A stretch of 45,413 nucleotides of DNA from Streptomyces sp. CBMA123 (GTDB taxonomy: Bacteria; Actinomycetota; Actinomycetes; Streptomycetales; Streptomycetaceae): the NCBI RefSeq assembly GCF_014596465.1, contig NZ_MECK01000490.1, positions 1 to 45,413 of the forward strand, read 5' to 3'. The notes below the pieces were generated by a model. That model did not search any database. It saw nothing but the letters and a program-made list of their open reading frames with translations, and had not been told where the DNA came from. This document shows positions 17,471 to 29,243 of the stretch, one piece after another. Position 1 is the first letter of the stretch, and the number at the start of each line of letters is the position of its first letter. Both the position numbers and the translations under genes were made by a program.

Positions 17471-17754
17471 GGTCCTCACCTCCTCCGGGGAGCTGGACGC
17501 TTCCAGACCCTACCTGGGACCAGGGGTCCGTAAACCCCTAGATCAAGAAAGATGGAACGGGCGTGTCCGATCTTCGCCCCAGCGTGCTTCCCCTCTGCTA
17601 AGGGGATACCCACCGCTCACCACCCAAAGCGGGCCAGATGTATCGTCGAGCGAAGTGATATCCGATCGCGACCGCGGTGCTGGGTCCGATCGTTGTACGA
17701 ATGGCGGGATTGCTCCAGGAATAGGGGCGACCCGGGACAGAAACGGCAGGGGAC
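17471..17754. promoter_or_regulatory. Divergent control region between arc and the ferredoxin gene
   Basis: 284 nt without a convincing gene. It is richer in A/T than its surroundings, with stretches such as TAAACCCCTAGATCAAGAAAG and GATGTATCGTC, and should carry promoters for both directions. A short inverted repeat (CCCC-N-GGGG around 17589-17605) is present. No single -35/-10 pair stands out. Confidence 0.5.
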
Positions 17755-18060
17755 ATGTCGGTGACCGAGCAGACCGCGACGGCGGGCGAGGAGCTGGAGG
17801 TGTGGATCGACCAGGATCTGTGCACCGGCGACGGCATCTGCGTCCAGTACGCACCCGAGGTCTTCGAGCTGGACATCGACGGACTCGCGTACGTCAAGGG
17901 CCAGGACGACGAACTGCGCCAGCAGCCCGGGGAGACCGCCCCGGTGCCGCTGACGCTGCTTCAGGACGTGGTGGACTCGGCCAAGGAGTGCCCCGGCGAC
18001 TGCATCCACGTGCGCCGGGTCACCGACCGGGTCGAGGTCTACGGACCGGACGCCGAATAG
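17755..18060 (+). CDS. Ferredoxin, 3Fe-4S type
   Basis: A 101-residue small ferredoxin. Cys23 and Cys29 in CTGDGIC, with Cys79 in CPGDC, give the three-cysteine set of bacterial 3Fe-4S ferredoxins; the usual fourth (middle) cysteine position is Asp/Gly. Cys83 is an extra cysteine. The fold hallmarks EVWIDQDLCTGDGICVQYAPEVFEL and ECPGDCIHV are clear. Such proteins typically feed electrons to cytochrome P450s or other oxygenases, but none lies nearby. It is divergent from arc, as I recall for many streptomycetes. The ATG at 17755 is preceded by AGGGGAC. Its stop is 4 nt from the stop of the convergent next gene. Confidence 0.9.
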   Translation: MSVTEQTATAGEELEVWIDQDLCTGDGICVQYAPEVFELDIDGLAYVKGQDDELRQQPGETAPVPLTLLQDVVDSAKECPGDCIHVRRVTDRVEVYGPDAE

Positions 18061-18064
18061 CCGT

Positions 18065-18739
18065 TCAGACGGCGGAGACCGGGGCGGCGGACTGGGAGCG
18101 TACCCAGCCGCCGCCCTTGTGCGTCCAGGTGAGGTCCAGTGAGACGTCGGGCCGGAAGCGCGGCACGTCGTCGCTCGAATACCCCTGCGCGTGGCCGGTG
18201 ATGGCGCCGTCGGAGCGCACCGCGAGCCGGTTCAGGGTCAGGTTCTCGCGGTCGGTCAGCAGGGTGGCGACCACTGCCGGGCGCCCGTCCGGGCCGAAGC
18301 CGAGCAGGTAGACGGAGTCCGGCGGGGTGCCGGTGTCGGTGTCGCAGTGCGCGGCGACGACCGTACCAGGGTGGCCGTCTCCCAGGTCGGCGGGCACCCT
18401 GAGCACCGTCTTGACCGGGAACGGGCCGCAGTCCATGGGCAGTTGGGCCTTGGCCGGATCGGGGGCGGCGCTCGCGGCGAGCGCCTTGGGGGTGCCGCCG
18501 CGGGCCGGCAGCGGGGTGCCGGTCGCCGGGGAGGCGGCGAGTGCGGCGGCCACCACCGCGCCGCAGCCGGCCAGGGCCAGGGCCCAGTGCCAGGGGGTGG
18601 TGCGCGCGTGACCGGGCCGGGTGGGGCCCTGCGGTGTCTGCTGTCCAGCCGTCGCCGTCGTCCCGACCGCGGTCTCCACCAGGCGTCCCCTCCAGAGCTC
18701 CAGGAGCTGGTCTGCGTGTGAGCGAGCATCGTCCCACAC
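18065..18739 (-). CDS. Membrane-anchored protein of unknown function
   Basis: A 224-residue protein with a cytoplasmic N-terminal segment containing a helix (MWDDARSHADQLLELWRGRL), one membrane span at about residues 45-66 (HWALALAGCGAVVAAALAAS) and an extracytoplasmic domain of some 140 residues rich in beta-type sequence. That domain has two cysteines (DCGPFPVKT and AHCDTDTG) that could form a disulfide. I recognise no family. The GTG at 18739 was chosen because a strong terminator hairpin lies directly upstream at 18760-18791, which rules out the longer readings. It converges on the ferredoxin gene. Confidence 0.7.
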   Translation of the reverse strand: MWDDARSHADQLLELWRGRLVETAVGTTATAGQQTPQGPTRPGHARTTPWHWALALAGCGAVVAAALAASPATGTPLPARGGTPKALAASAAPDPAKAQLPMDCGPFPVKTVLRVPADLGDGHPGTVVAAHCDTDTGTPPDSVYLLGFGPDGRPAVVATLLTDRENLTLNRLAVRSDGAITGHAQGYSSDDVPRFRPDVSLDLTWTHKGGGWVRSQSAAPVSAV

Positions 18740-18759
18740 CGTCGCGGGCGCAGACGAAA

Positions 18760-18791
18760 GGGGTGGTGCGAGCCGATGCTCGCACCACCCC
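18760..18791 (-). terminator. Strong hairpin terminator after trmI
   Basis: A 13-bp perfect stem (18760-18772 with 18779-18791) and a 6-nt loop, about 19 nt beyond the trmI stop. Confidence 0.8.
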
Positions 18792-18809
18792 TGGTGTTCG
18801 GGTCCGGAC

Positions 18810-19769
18810 TCAGCCCAGGTCGGGCTGGACCGCGTCGGTGTCACGGGCGGCCTTGCGGGCCGCGGCGCGCTCCTGCAGGGACGGCTCGGGCGTCCCGTTG
18901 TCGTAGTCCTCGCCGTAGGCGCCCTTGGCCGGGCGGCGGCGGCGCAGCGGCGGCTCGACGCCGTCCGCCAGGCGGCGGGCGGTGAGCAGGAAGCCGGTGT
19001 GGCCGATCATCCGGTGGTCCGGGCGGACGGCCAGGCCCTCCAGGTGCCAGGTGCGGACCATGGTCTCCCAGGCCTGCGGCTCGGTGAAGGTGCCGTGGTC
19101 GCGCAGTGCCTCGACGGTCTTGGACATCTGCGTGGTGGTGGCCACGTAGCAGCAGATGAGGCCGCCGGGCACGAGCGCCTGGGAGGCGACGTCCAGGCAC
19201 TCCCAGGGCGCCAGCATGTCGAGGATGACGCGGTCGACGTCGGTCTCGACCAGGTTGTCCTGGAGGTCGCCGACGGTCAGCTTCCACGCCGGGTGCGGGC
19301 CGCCGAAGTAGCGCTCGACGTTGCCCTGGGCGATGTCCGCGAAGTCCTGCCGGCGCTCGTAGGAGGCCAGCATGCCCTGCTCTCCGACGGCGCGCAGCAG
19401 GTACATGCTGAGCGCGCCCGAGCCGACACCCGCCTCGATCACCCGGGCACCGGCGAAGATGTCGGCCATGGCCAGGATCTGCCCCGCGTCCTTGGGGTAG
19501 ATCACGGCGGCGCCGCGGGGCATGGACAGGACGTAGTCGGGGAGCAGGGGGCGCAGCGCGAGGTACGGGACGTTCCCCGTGGTGCGCACGACCGTGCCTT
19601 CGGGAGCGCCGATCAGCTCGTCGTGCGGGAACGCACCCTTGTGGGTGTGGAACTGGTTCCCGGCCTGGAGCGTGAACGTGTAGTGGCGACCCTTGGGGTC
19701 GGTCAGCTGGACCTGGTCCCCGACCTGGAAGGGCCCGCGTCGGCGGGCGGCACCGGTCGGTTCGGACAT
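18810..19769 (-). CDS. trmI: tRNA (adenine-58-N1)-methyltransferase TrmI
   Basis: A 319-residue SAM-dependent enzyme making m1A58 in the T-loop of tRNAs. The N-terminal beta domain (FQVGDQVQLTDPKGRHYTFTLQAG) is followed by the Rossmann methyltransferase fold: motif I VIEAGVGSGALSMYL, the acidic SAM-binding strand ending SYERR, and the DMLAPWECL catalytic-site motif. Length and order are those of the actinobacterial enzyme. The ATG at 19769 is clear. A basic C-terminal tail (RRRRPAKGAYGEDYDNG) extends past the fold. The site-2 protease ends 48 nt upstream on the same strand, so the two are likely one operon; a terminator follows. Confidence 0.95.
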   Translation of the reverse strand: MSEPTGAARRRGPFQVGDQVQLTDPKGRHYTFTLQAGNQFHTHKGAFPHDELIGAPEGTVVRTTGNVPYLALRPLLPDYVLSMPRGAAVIYPKDAGQILAMADIFAGARVIEAGVGSGALSMYLLRAVGEQGMLASYERRQDFADIAQGNVERYFGGPHPAWKLTVGDLQDNLVETDVDRVILDMLAPWECLDVASQALVPGGLICCYVATTTQMSKTVEALRDHGTFTEPQAWETMVRTWHLEGLAVRPDHRMIGHTGFLLTARRLADGVEPPLRRRRPAKGAYGEDYDNGTPEPSLQERAAARKAARDTDAVQPDLG

Positions 19770-19817
19770 GCGGCCAATCCTAAGGGAAGCGGGCCGCTCC
19801 ACCTCACCAGGGCCTGG

Positions 19818-21029
19818 TCACCGGCCGGACACGGCCGCGGTCAGGCGCTGCTCGATGTCGGTGAGGGCGGCCACGCCGTACACCCGGCCGTCCGCCTCGA
19901 CCACCAGGTACTCCCCCGCCGGGGTGGCCTGGATGGCCCGCAGCAGGTCCTCGCCGCCGAGGTCGGCGTCCAGCCGCAGCCCCGGTTCGAGGTCGCGGGA
20001 GAGCGGGCCCACGGACACCCAGGGCCGGCGGTGCTCCGGTACGGTCCGTACCGCGGACTCCCGGACGATGCCGATCGGGTCGCCCCGGCCGTCCACCACC
20101 ACGACCGCGCCGGCCTGGGCCTCGTGGGCGCGGCGCATCGCCTCGCCGAGCGGGGTGTCGGCGGTGACCTCGACGGTGCGGCGGGCGAAGTCGCGCAGCC
20201 GCAGCTCGGGCAGCGCCGCCTTGAGCCGGGCGTTGCGCAGGCTCCCGGTGGCGCCGTTCCAGATGATCGCGGCCAGCACGGCGGCCAGCACCGCGTCCAC
20301 CAGGGTGTCGGTGGTGCTGACTTCGGTGCCGCGTGAGGCGTTGACCAGCGGCAGGCCGAACAGCAGCACGACCGCCAGCGCCCGGCCGATCCAGGCCGCC
20401 GCCACCGTGCCGGTCATCGCCTTGCCGCTGACGGCCCAGACCACGGCGCGCAGCATCCGGCCGCCGTCCAGCGGCAGGCCGGGCAGCAGGTTGAAGGCGG
20501 CCACCACCAGGTTGGAGACCATCAGGCCGGTGAGCAGCACCCCGGGCACGCTGGACAGTTCGACGGCGCGCAGCGCGAGGTAGAAGACGCCGCCGAGCAC
20601 CAGCGACAGCAGCGGGCCGACGAAGGCCAGCCAGAACTCCCGCCAGGGGCTCTCGGCCTCGTTCTCGATCTCGGAGACGCCGCCGAAGAACTGCAGCTGG
20701 ATCCGCCGCACCCCGAGCTTGTAACGCAGCGCGACCAGGGTGTGGGCGAGTTCGTGCACCAGCACGGAGGCGTAGAAGGCGACCGCGAAGCAGAAGGCCA
20801 GCAGATAGCGCACGCCGCTGCCGAGTTCGGGCAGGACGTCGCCGAGCTGCCCGCCGAACACCCAGGTGATCAGGGCGGCGATGACGAACCAGGACGGGGT
20901 GACGTAGACGGGCACCCCGAAGGGGCGCCCCATCAGGAGCCCGCCGCCGCGTTCCGGCGGCTGCCGGCCCGGGCGGTCGCCGTCCTGCGGTGGCTGGTCG
21001 GAGGTCTGCTGCCCCCTGGTGTCGCTCAC
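19818..21029 (-). CDS. Site-2 protease family membrane metalloprotease with CBS domains
   Basis: A 403-residue intramembrane zinc protease. The zinc motif VHELAH lies at 91-96 (His92, Glu93, His96), and the second zinc ligand region LLPGLPLDGGRML supplies Asp188. Several hydrophobic spans flank these. After about residue 280 there is a pair of CBS-like repeats (DTPLGEAMRRAHEAQAGAVVVVDGRGDPIGIV and a second to the end), typical of the SpoIVFB-like S2P group that senses nucleotides. The start is GTG at 21029. It may cleave a membrane-bound anti-sigma or signal-peptide remnant, but no partner is visible. It is followed by trmI and is divergent from the RecB-like gene. Confidence 0.93.
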   Translation of the reverse strand: MSDTRGQQTSDQPPQDGDRPGRQPPERGGGLLMGRPFGVPVYVTPSWFVIAALITWVFGGQLGDVLPELGSGVRYLLAFCFAVAFYASVLVHELAHTLVALRYKLGVRRIQLQFFGGVSEIENEAESPWREFWLAFVGPLLSLVLGGVFYLALRAVELSSVPGVLLTGLMVSNLVVAAFNLLPGLPLDGGRMLRAVVWAVSGKAMTGTVAAAWIGRALAVVLLFGLPLVNASRGTEVSTTDTLVDAVLAAVLAAIIWNGATGSLRNARLKAALPELRLRDFARRTVEVTADTPLGEAMRRAHEAQAGAVVVVDGRGDPIGIVRESAVRTVPEHRRPWVSVGPLSRDLEPGLRLDADLGGEDLLRAIQATPAGEYLVVEADGRVYGVAALTDIEQRLTAAVSGR

Positions 21030-21242
21030 CGTGATCCCTTCGGTCGTTCGCCCGTGGTGCCCCCGGTGCGCCCACGCTACGTGATCGCGGCCACTGGGTG
21101 CCGCGCGCCCCTCTGTCAGCCTTCATACCCACTGGGGCGGGCTCGGACCGGCCCCGGGCGTTCCCGGGGCCGGTCCCGGGAAAGGCCCGGGCGGCAGCTC
21201 GGTGGCAGCGGGATGACAGCGAAGGGCAATAGGGTCGTAGTC

Positions 21243-22124
21243 ATGCAGCAGACCGACACCAGCAGCGCCGCCGCGGCACCGGCGCGCCCGGCGGCGCCCC
21301 CGACCGGGCTGTCCCCGTCCCGCGCGGGGGACTTCCTCACCTGTCCCCTGCTGTACCGGCTGCGGGTGATCGACCGGCTGCCCGAGCCGCCGAGCCAGGC
21401 GGCGACCCGGGGCACGCTGGTGCACGCCGTGCTGGAGCGGCTGTTCGACAGCCCGGCGACCGAGCGGACGCCCGAGCGGGCGCTGGGCCTGCTGCGCCCG
21501 CAGTGGGAGCGGCTGCTGGGCGAGCGCCCGGAGCTGGGCTCGCTGTTCCCGGACGACCCGGACGGCGCGGCGCTGACCCGCTGGCTGGCGGACGCCGAGA
21601 AGCTGGTCGGCCAGTGGTTCCGGCTGGAGGACCCGACCCGGCTGCACCCGGTGGAGCGGGAGCTGTACGTGGAGACGGCCCTGGAGTCGGGGCTGCTGCT
21701 GCGCGGCTACATCGACCGGGTGGACGTCGCCCCCACCGGTGAGGTCCGGCTGGTGGACTACAAGACCGGCCGGGCGCCCTCCCGGGACTTCGAGGGCAAG
21801 GCGATGTTCCAGATGAAGTTCTACGCGCTGGTGGTGTGGCGCTGGAAGGGCGTGATCCCCAAGCGCCTCCAGCTGGTCTACCTGGGCGGCGGCGGGGACG
21901 TGGTCAGCTACGACCCGGACGAGGCCGACCTGCTCGCGGTGGAGCGCAAGCTGCAGGCGCTGTGGGAGCGGATCGCCCAGGCGGTGGCCACCGGGGACTT
22001 CCCGGCGACCCGCAACCGGCTCTGCGACTGGTGCGACCACCAGGCCAGCTGCCCGGAGTTCGGCGGCACCCCGCCGCCGTACCCGCTGCCAGTGCAGGCC
22101 AGCACAGGCCCGTACGTCGGATGA
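21243..22124 (+). CDS. RecB-family exonuclease-like PD-(D/E)XK nuclease with a predicted 4Fe-4S cluster
   Basis: A 293-residue Cas4/AddB-like single-domain nuclease. Conserved residues are His61 (GTLVHAVLE), Asp158 (GYIDRVD), the Asp172-x-Lys174 of LVDYKTG, and the QxxxY motif Gln190-Tyr194. Cys34 near the N-terminus and Cys261, Cys264 and Cys270 near the C-terminus match the one-plus-three pattern that closes the fold with a 4Fe-4S cluster. It should be a 5'- or 3'-directed DNA exonuclease; no helicase partner is adjacent. I chose the ATG at 21243; an in-frame ATG at 21213 is also possible. A homologue occupies the same neighbourhood in mycobacteria. Confidence 0.9.
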   Translation: MQQTDTSSAAAAPARPAAPPTGLSPSRAGDFLTCPLLYRLRVIDRLPEPPSQAATRGTLVHAVLERLFDSPATERTPERALGLLRPQWERLLGERPELGSLFPDDPDGAALTRWLADAEKLVGQWFRLEDPTRLHPVERELYVETALESGLLLRGYIDRVDVAPTGEVRLVDYKTGRAPSRDFEGKAMFQMKFYALVVWRWKGVIPKRLQLVYLGGGGDVVSYDPDEADLLAVERKLQALWERIAQAVATGDFPATRNRLCDWCDHQASCPEFGGTPPPYPLPVQASTGPYVG

Positions 22125-22163
22125 GAGCGATCCCACGGGGGATCCGATGAACAAGGAGTCCTA

Positions 22164-22835
22164 GTGACGATCCGTGTGCTGCTGGTCGACGACCAGCCGC
22201 TGCTGCGCACCGGTTTCCGGATGATCCTGGAGGCCGAGTCCGACCTGGTGGTGGTCGGCGAGGCCGGCGACGGCCAGCAGGCGCTGGACCAGGTGCGGGC
22301 GCTGCAGCCCGACGTGGTGCTGATGGACATCCGGATGCCGCGGATGGACGGCGTCGAGGCGACCCGCCGGATCGCCGGTCCGGGCCGCGACGGGCCGGCC
22401 AAGGTGCTGGTGCTGACCACCTTCGACCTGGACGAGTACGTGGTGGAGGCGCTGCGCGCGGGTGCCAGCGGCTTCCTCCTGAAGGACGTCCCGGCGGAGG
22501 AGCTGGTGCAGGCGATCCGGGTGGTCGCGGACGGCGCGGCGATGCTGGCGCCGAGCATCACCCGCCGGCTGCTGGACATGTACGCCACCAAGCTGCCCTC
22601 GGGCGAGGAGGCGCCGCCGCAGGCGCTGAGCGCGCTGACCGAGCGGGAGTTGGAGGTGCTGAAGCTGGTGGCGCGCGGGTTGTCGAACGCGGAGATCGCG
22701 GCCGAGCTGTTCGTCAGCGAGACGACCGTGAAGACCCATGTCGGCCATGTGCTGACCAAGCTCCAGCTGCGCGACCGGGTGCAGGCGGCGGTGTACGCCT
22801 ACGAGAGCGGGCTGGTGCGGCCGGGCGCCCTGTAG
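22164..22835 (+). CDS. LuxR/NarL-family response regulator, orphan
   Basis: A 223-residue two-domain regulator. The receiver domain (1-120) has the acidic pair Asp9-Asp10, the phospho-acceptor Asp55 in VVLMDIRMP and the conserved Lys in FLLKDVP. A linker of about 30 residues leads to the LuxR-type HTH (LTERELEVLKLVARGLSNAEIAAELFVSETTVKTHVGHVLTKL). The GTG at 22164 is preceded by a strong AAGGAG. No histidine kinase gene is in the window, so it is an orphan here. It lies 39 nt after the RecB-like gene on the same strand, and a large bidirectional terminator follows. Confidence 0.94.
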   Translation: MTIRVLLVDDQPLLRTGFRMILEAESDLVVVGEAGDGQQALDQVRALQPDVVLMDIRMPRMDGVEATRRIAGPGRDGPAKVLVLTTFDLDEYVVEALRAGASGFLLKDVPAEELVQAIRVVADGAAMLAPSITRRLLDMYATKLPSGEEAPPQALSALTERELEVLKLVARGLSNAEIAAELFVSETTVKTHVGHVLTKLQLRDRVQAAVYAYESGLVRPGAL

Positions 22836-22849
22836 CCGGCCGGAACGTG

Positions 22850-22905
22850 ACGGCGGCCCGCCCGCTTCCCCCGGTGGTTCAGGGGGGAAGCGGGCGGGCC
22901 GCCGT
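22850..22905. terminator. Very strong bidirectional terminator
   Basis: A 23-bp perfect stem (22850-22872 with 22883-22905) with a 10-nt loop, placed between the convergent response regulator and the binding-protein gene. Confidence 0.85.
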
Positions 22906-22915
22906 GCGTGGCGCG

Positions 22916-24523
22916 TTACTTGCCGCTGCGGCCGATCTCCCAGAAGCGGAAGAAGCCGGTGGTGTCGACGGTGGACTCGACGCCGGTGATGTCCGCACGG
23001 GCCGCGTAGAAGGACTTGTTCTGGTACAGCGGGATCATCGGCACGGTGTCCGCGACGATCTGCTGGATCTGCGCGTAGCCGGCCGAGGCGGCGCTGCGGT
23101 CGGCCTGCTTGAGGCCGTCCGGGATCAGCTTCTGGCTGATCTTCGGGTCGTCCCAGCCGGTGTGGAAGATGCCGCCGTCGATCAGCAGCGGGGCGATGTA
23201 GTTGTCCGGGTCCGGGTAGTCGGCGAACCAACCGACGATGTACGCCTGGTACTTGCCCTCGGTCCAGCCCTTCTTGTAGGCGTCCCAGTCGGGCTCCTGC
23301 TGGACCGTCACCTGGAACAGGCCGCCGGTCTCAAGCTGCTTCTTGAGGGTGTCGGCCTCGCCGCCGCCGGCCCGCGAGCGGGACCAGGTGAGGGTGAGCT
23401 TGACCGGGATCTGGACCTTGTTGTCGGTCAGGGCCTTCTTGGCCTTGGCCACGTCCTGGTCGCCCCAGCGGTCGAAGAAGGCGGTGGTGTGGCCGGTGAC
23501 GCCGGCCGGGACCATCGCGTACAGCGGCTGGACGGTGCGGGCGAAGACGTCGCGGGCGAGCGCCTTGCGGTCGAGCAGCGCGGCGGCGGCCTGGCGCACG
23601 CCGACGTTGCTCAGCAGCGGGTCCTTGGTGTTGAAGGCCAGCGAGCGGGTGTCGTTGCTGTCGCCCTCGACGACCTGGAGGTCGGTCTTGCCGCCCTGCT
23701 GGTCGGAGCGGATCTGGGCCGCGGTGTTGGGCTCCAGGCTGTTGTCGGTGACGTCGACGTCGCCCTTGTCCAGCGCGGCCTTGAGGTCGGCGGGCTTGTC
23801 GAAGTACCGGACGGTGAACTTGCTGTTCCGCAGCTTGGCGTCACCGGTGTACTTGTCGTTGGGGACCAGCACGACCTTGCCCAGTTGCTTGCCGTCGGCC
23901 ATGCCCTCGACCGAGTCGAAGCGGTACGGGCCGGAGCCGACCACCTTGTCGTTGGAGAGCGCCTTGTCCGCCGGGAAGACCTGGTGGTCGACGATGGCAC
24001 CGGCCGGGGAGGCCAGCTTGGCCGGCAGGGTGGCGTCGGGGGCCGACAGGTGGAAGACCACCTCGGTGTCGCCCTTGGCCTCCACGCTCTTGATCGAGGC
24101 GAGCAGGCCCGCCGGGCCGTTCTGGTCGTTGATCTTCTTGGTCCGCTGGATCGAGAACACCACGTCCTCGGCGGTCAGCGGGTGGCCGTTGGAGAACTTC
24201 AGGCCGGGCCGCAGGGTGCAGTGGTACTCGGTGGCCTCGCCGCCGGAGAAGTCGCAGGACTGCGCGGCGTCCGGGGAGGGCGTGCTGGCGGCCGCCGGGA
24301 AGGTCAGCAGCGACTGGAAGGTGTTGCGCAGCACGAGCCAGGAGCCGGAGTCGTAGACGACCGCGGGGTCCAAGGTGCCGGTCAGCTGGGCGGTCCCCAT
24401 GGTGATCGCCTTGCCGCCACTGTCCCCCTTGACGGCGTCGGTGACCGATCCGCATCCGGCCACCGTCACGGCGACCAGACCGGCGCAGCCGAGTGCTGCC
24501 AGGCGTTCAGCTGAAGTCTTCAC
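22916..24523 (-). CDS. ABC transporter substrate-binding lipoprotein, SBP_bac_5 (peptide/nickel) family
   Basis: A 535-residue extracytoplasmic lipoprotein. The GTG at 24523 (AAGGA upstream) gives a signal ending in the lipobox VAGC, with Cys24 as the lipid site. Family 5 hallmarks include TLRPGLKFSNGHPLTAEDVVFSIQRT, GSGPYRFDSV and IVGWFADYPDPDNYIAPLL near the C-terminus. It should bind oligopeptides or a similar ligand. No permease or ATPase genes are adjacent, so it is an orphan binding protein that must share a transporter or act as a sensor. The 210-nt gap upstream contains a relatively A/T-rich stretch and no gene. Confidence 0.93.
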   Translation of the reverse strand: MKTSAERLAALGCAGLVAVTVAGCGSVTDAVKGDSGGKAITMGTAQLTGTLDPAVVYDSGSWLVLRNTFQSLLTFPAAASTPSPDAAQSCDFSGGEATEYHCTLRPGLKFSNGHPLTAEDVVFSIQRTKKINDQNGPAGLLASIKSVEAKGDTEVVFHLSAPDATLPAKLASPAGAIVDHQVFPADKALSNDKVVGSGPYRFDSVEGMADGKQLGKVVLVPNDKYTGDAKLRNSKFTVRYFDKPADLKAALDKGDVDVTDNSLEPNTAAQIRSDQQGGKTDLQVVEGDSNDTRSLAFNTKDPLLSNVGVRQAAAALLDRKALARDVFARTVQPLYAMVPAGVTGHTTAFFDRWGDQDVAKAKKALTDNKVQIPVKLTLTWSRSRAGGGEADTLKKQLETGGLFQVTVQQEPDWDAYKKGWTEGKYQAYIVGWFADYPDPDNYIAPLLIDGGIFHTGWDDPKISQKLIPDGLKQADRSAASAGYAQIQQIVADTVPMIPLYQNKSFYAARADITGVESTVDTTGFFRFWEIGRSGK

Positions 24524-24733
24524 GGGAGCGTCCTTCGGGGGTGTCGCGAACCCGAGTAGCGTGCCATATCGAACACGCACGACCGATACCCGTGCAGATG
24601 ACGTTTGGGACACGGTGGTTGGGGGCATCACGGCGCACCCGACGAGTTGTCAGCCAATGCCCGTTTTCTCCCCCGGAGCCCTCGGATCGAGGCACTTACC
24701 GGCGAGTAGACCCCGCCCGCAATGAGATGACAA

Positions 24734-25438
24734 TCACACCCGCGAGGCGACCAGCGAGCGCAGCAGTTCGAGATCGACCTGCTCCAGCGACGGCAGCACC
24801 AGCCGCCCGGGAGCCGGCTCGATCGGCGCCACCGAGGGCACCGCGATCACCGGGCAGCCGGCCGCCTCCCCCGCCCGCACCCCGGTCGGGGTGTCCTCGA
24901 CGACCACGCAGCGGGCCGGCTCCGCCCCCAGCCGGCGGGCCGCCTCCAGGTACGGGTCCGGGAACGGCTTGGTGCGCGGCACCTCGTCCCCGCCGATGGT
25001 GAAGGCGAAGCGCTCGGCGCCCAGCGAACGCAGCACGATGTCGATCACGTGCCGGTGCGAGGCGGACACCAGCGCGGCCGGGATCCCGTGCGCGGCAAGG
25101 GTGTTGAGCAGCCGCTCGGCGCCCGGCATCAGCGGCACCCCGCCGGCCAGCAGGTCGACGAAGCGCTGGTTGACCAGCACGCCCAGGTCGGCCGGGGCGA
25201 TGTCCACCCCGGTACGGGCGACCAGGTAGTCCATCACCCGGGTCATCGGGCCGCCGACCACGTGGGCCCGGTCCCGCTCGTCCAGCTGGTGGCCCAGCTC
25301 GGCGAAGAGCGTGACCTCGGCCTGCCACCAGAAGTCCTCGGTGTCCACCAGCGTGCCGTCCATGTCCAGCAGCACCGCCTGCAGGCCGCGGTCGTTCCCG
25401 TGGTCGAGCGCCAGGGCGGCGGTGGGGCTGGTGGTCAT
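24734..25438 (-). CDS. HAD-superfamily phosphatase, beta-phosphoglucomutase-like
   Basis: A 234-residue HAD hydrolase. Motif I is LLDMDGTLVDTE with the nucleophile Asp25 and the acid/base Asp27; motif II is ALVSAS; motif III is RTKPFPDPYLEAA with the Lys; motif IV is CVVVEDTPTGVRAGEAAG. The helical cap between motifs I and II is of the beta-phosphoglucomutase/phosphoglycolate phosphatase type (C1). The substrate is probably a small sugar phosphate or similar metabolite. The ATG at 25438 is well placed. It lies 152 nt after the metH stop on the same strand, with a hairpin between them. Confidence 0.92.
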   Translation of the reverse strand: MTTSPTAALALDHGNDRGLQAVLLDMDGTLVDTEDFWWQAEVTLFAELGHQLDERDRAHVVGGPMTRVMDYLVARTGVDIAPADLGVLVNQRFVDLLAGGVPLMPGAERLLNTLAAHGIPAALVSASHRHVIDIVLRSLGAERFAFTIGGDEVPRTKPFPDPYLEAARRLGAEPARCVVVEDTPTGVRAGEAAGCPVIAVPSVAPIEPAPGRLVLPSLEQVDLELLRSLVASRV

Positions 25439-25497
25439 GGTGGATCCTTCCGGCGGGGCCCCGCGGCGTGTCCTCGGACGTCCTCGGGGATGGCACA

Positions 25498-25525
25498 GGC
25501 CGGCCCGCTGGTGAGCGGACCGGCC
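25498..25525 (-). terminator. Hairpin terminator after metH
   Basis: A 12-bp stem (25498-25509 with 25514-25525, one G.U on the minus strand) with a 4-nt loop, about 65 nt beyond the metH stop. Confidence 0.6.
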
Positions 25526-25590
25526 CGTTCAGGATCATCCAGGATACGCCCGCTTCGCCCGGAAAGAGCGAACGGAGAGGGGCGTCGGGA

Positions 25591-29100
<3,510 letters not shown>

Positions 29101-29243
29101 GGGGCGTCTCCCTGTGCGACGGCTGTCGGCTTTGCGCGCCCGCTTGCTCGGGCATGCACCTGGCCAGGGTATCCGGCCCACCGCCCGGCATGCCGGTGCA
29201 TTCCGTATCCTGAACGCTCGTCCGCAAGGGGGGGAGCAACCGC

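Noticed and set aside
18740..18844. Upstream extension of the 18065-18739 gene to 18844
   Set aside because: It would read through a 13-bp terminator stem and overlap the end of trmI.
20742..21242. Long N-terminal extension of the RecB-like ORF
   Set aside because: The extra residues overlap the divergent site-2 protease gene and are low complexity; homology begins near 21310.
29101..29243. Cobalamin, SAM or SAH riboswitch in the metH leader
   Set aside because: The gap to the divergent gene is only 143 nt, I see no B12-box or SAM-type core, and only short hairpins (GCCCG-agcaag-CGGGC). Not enough to call.
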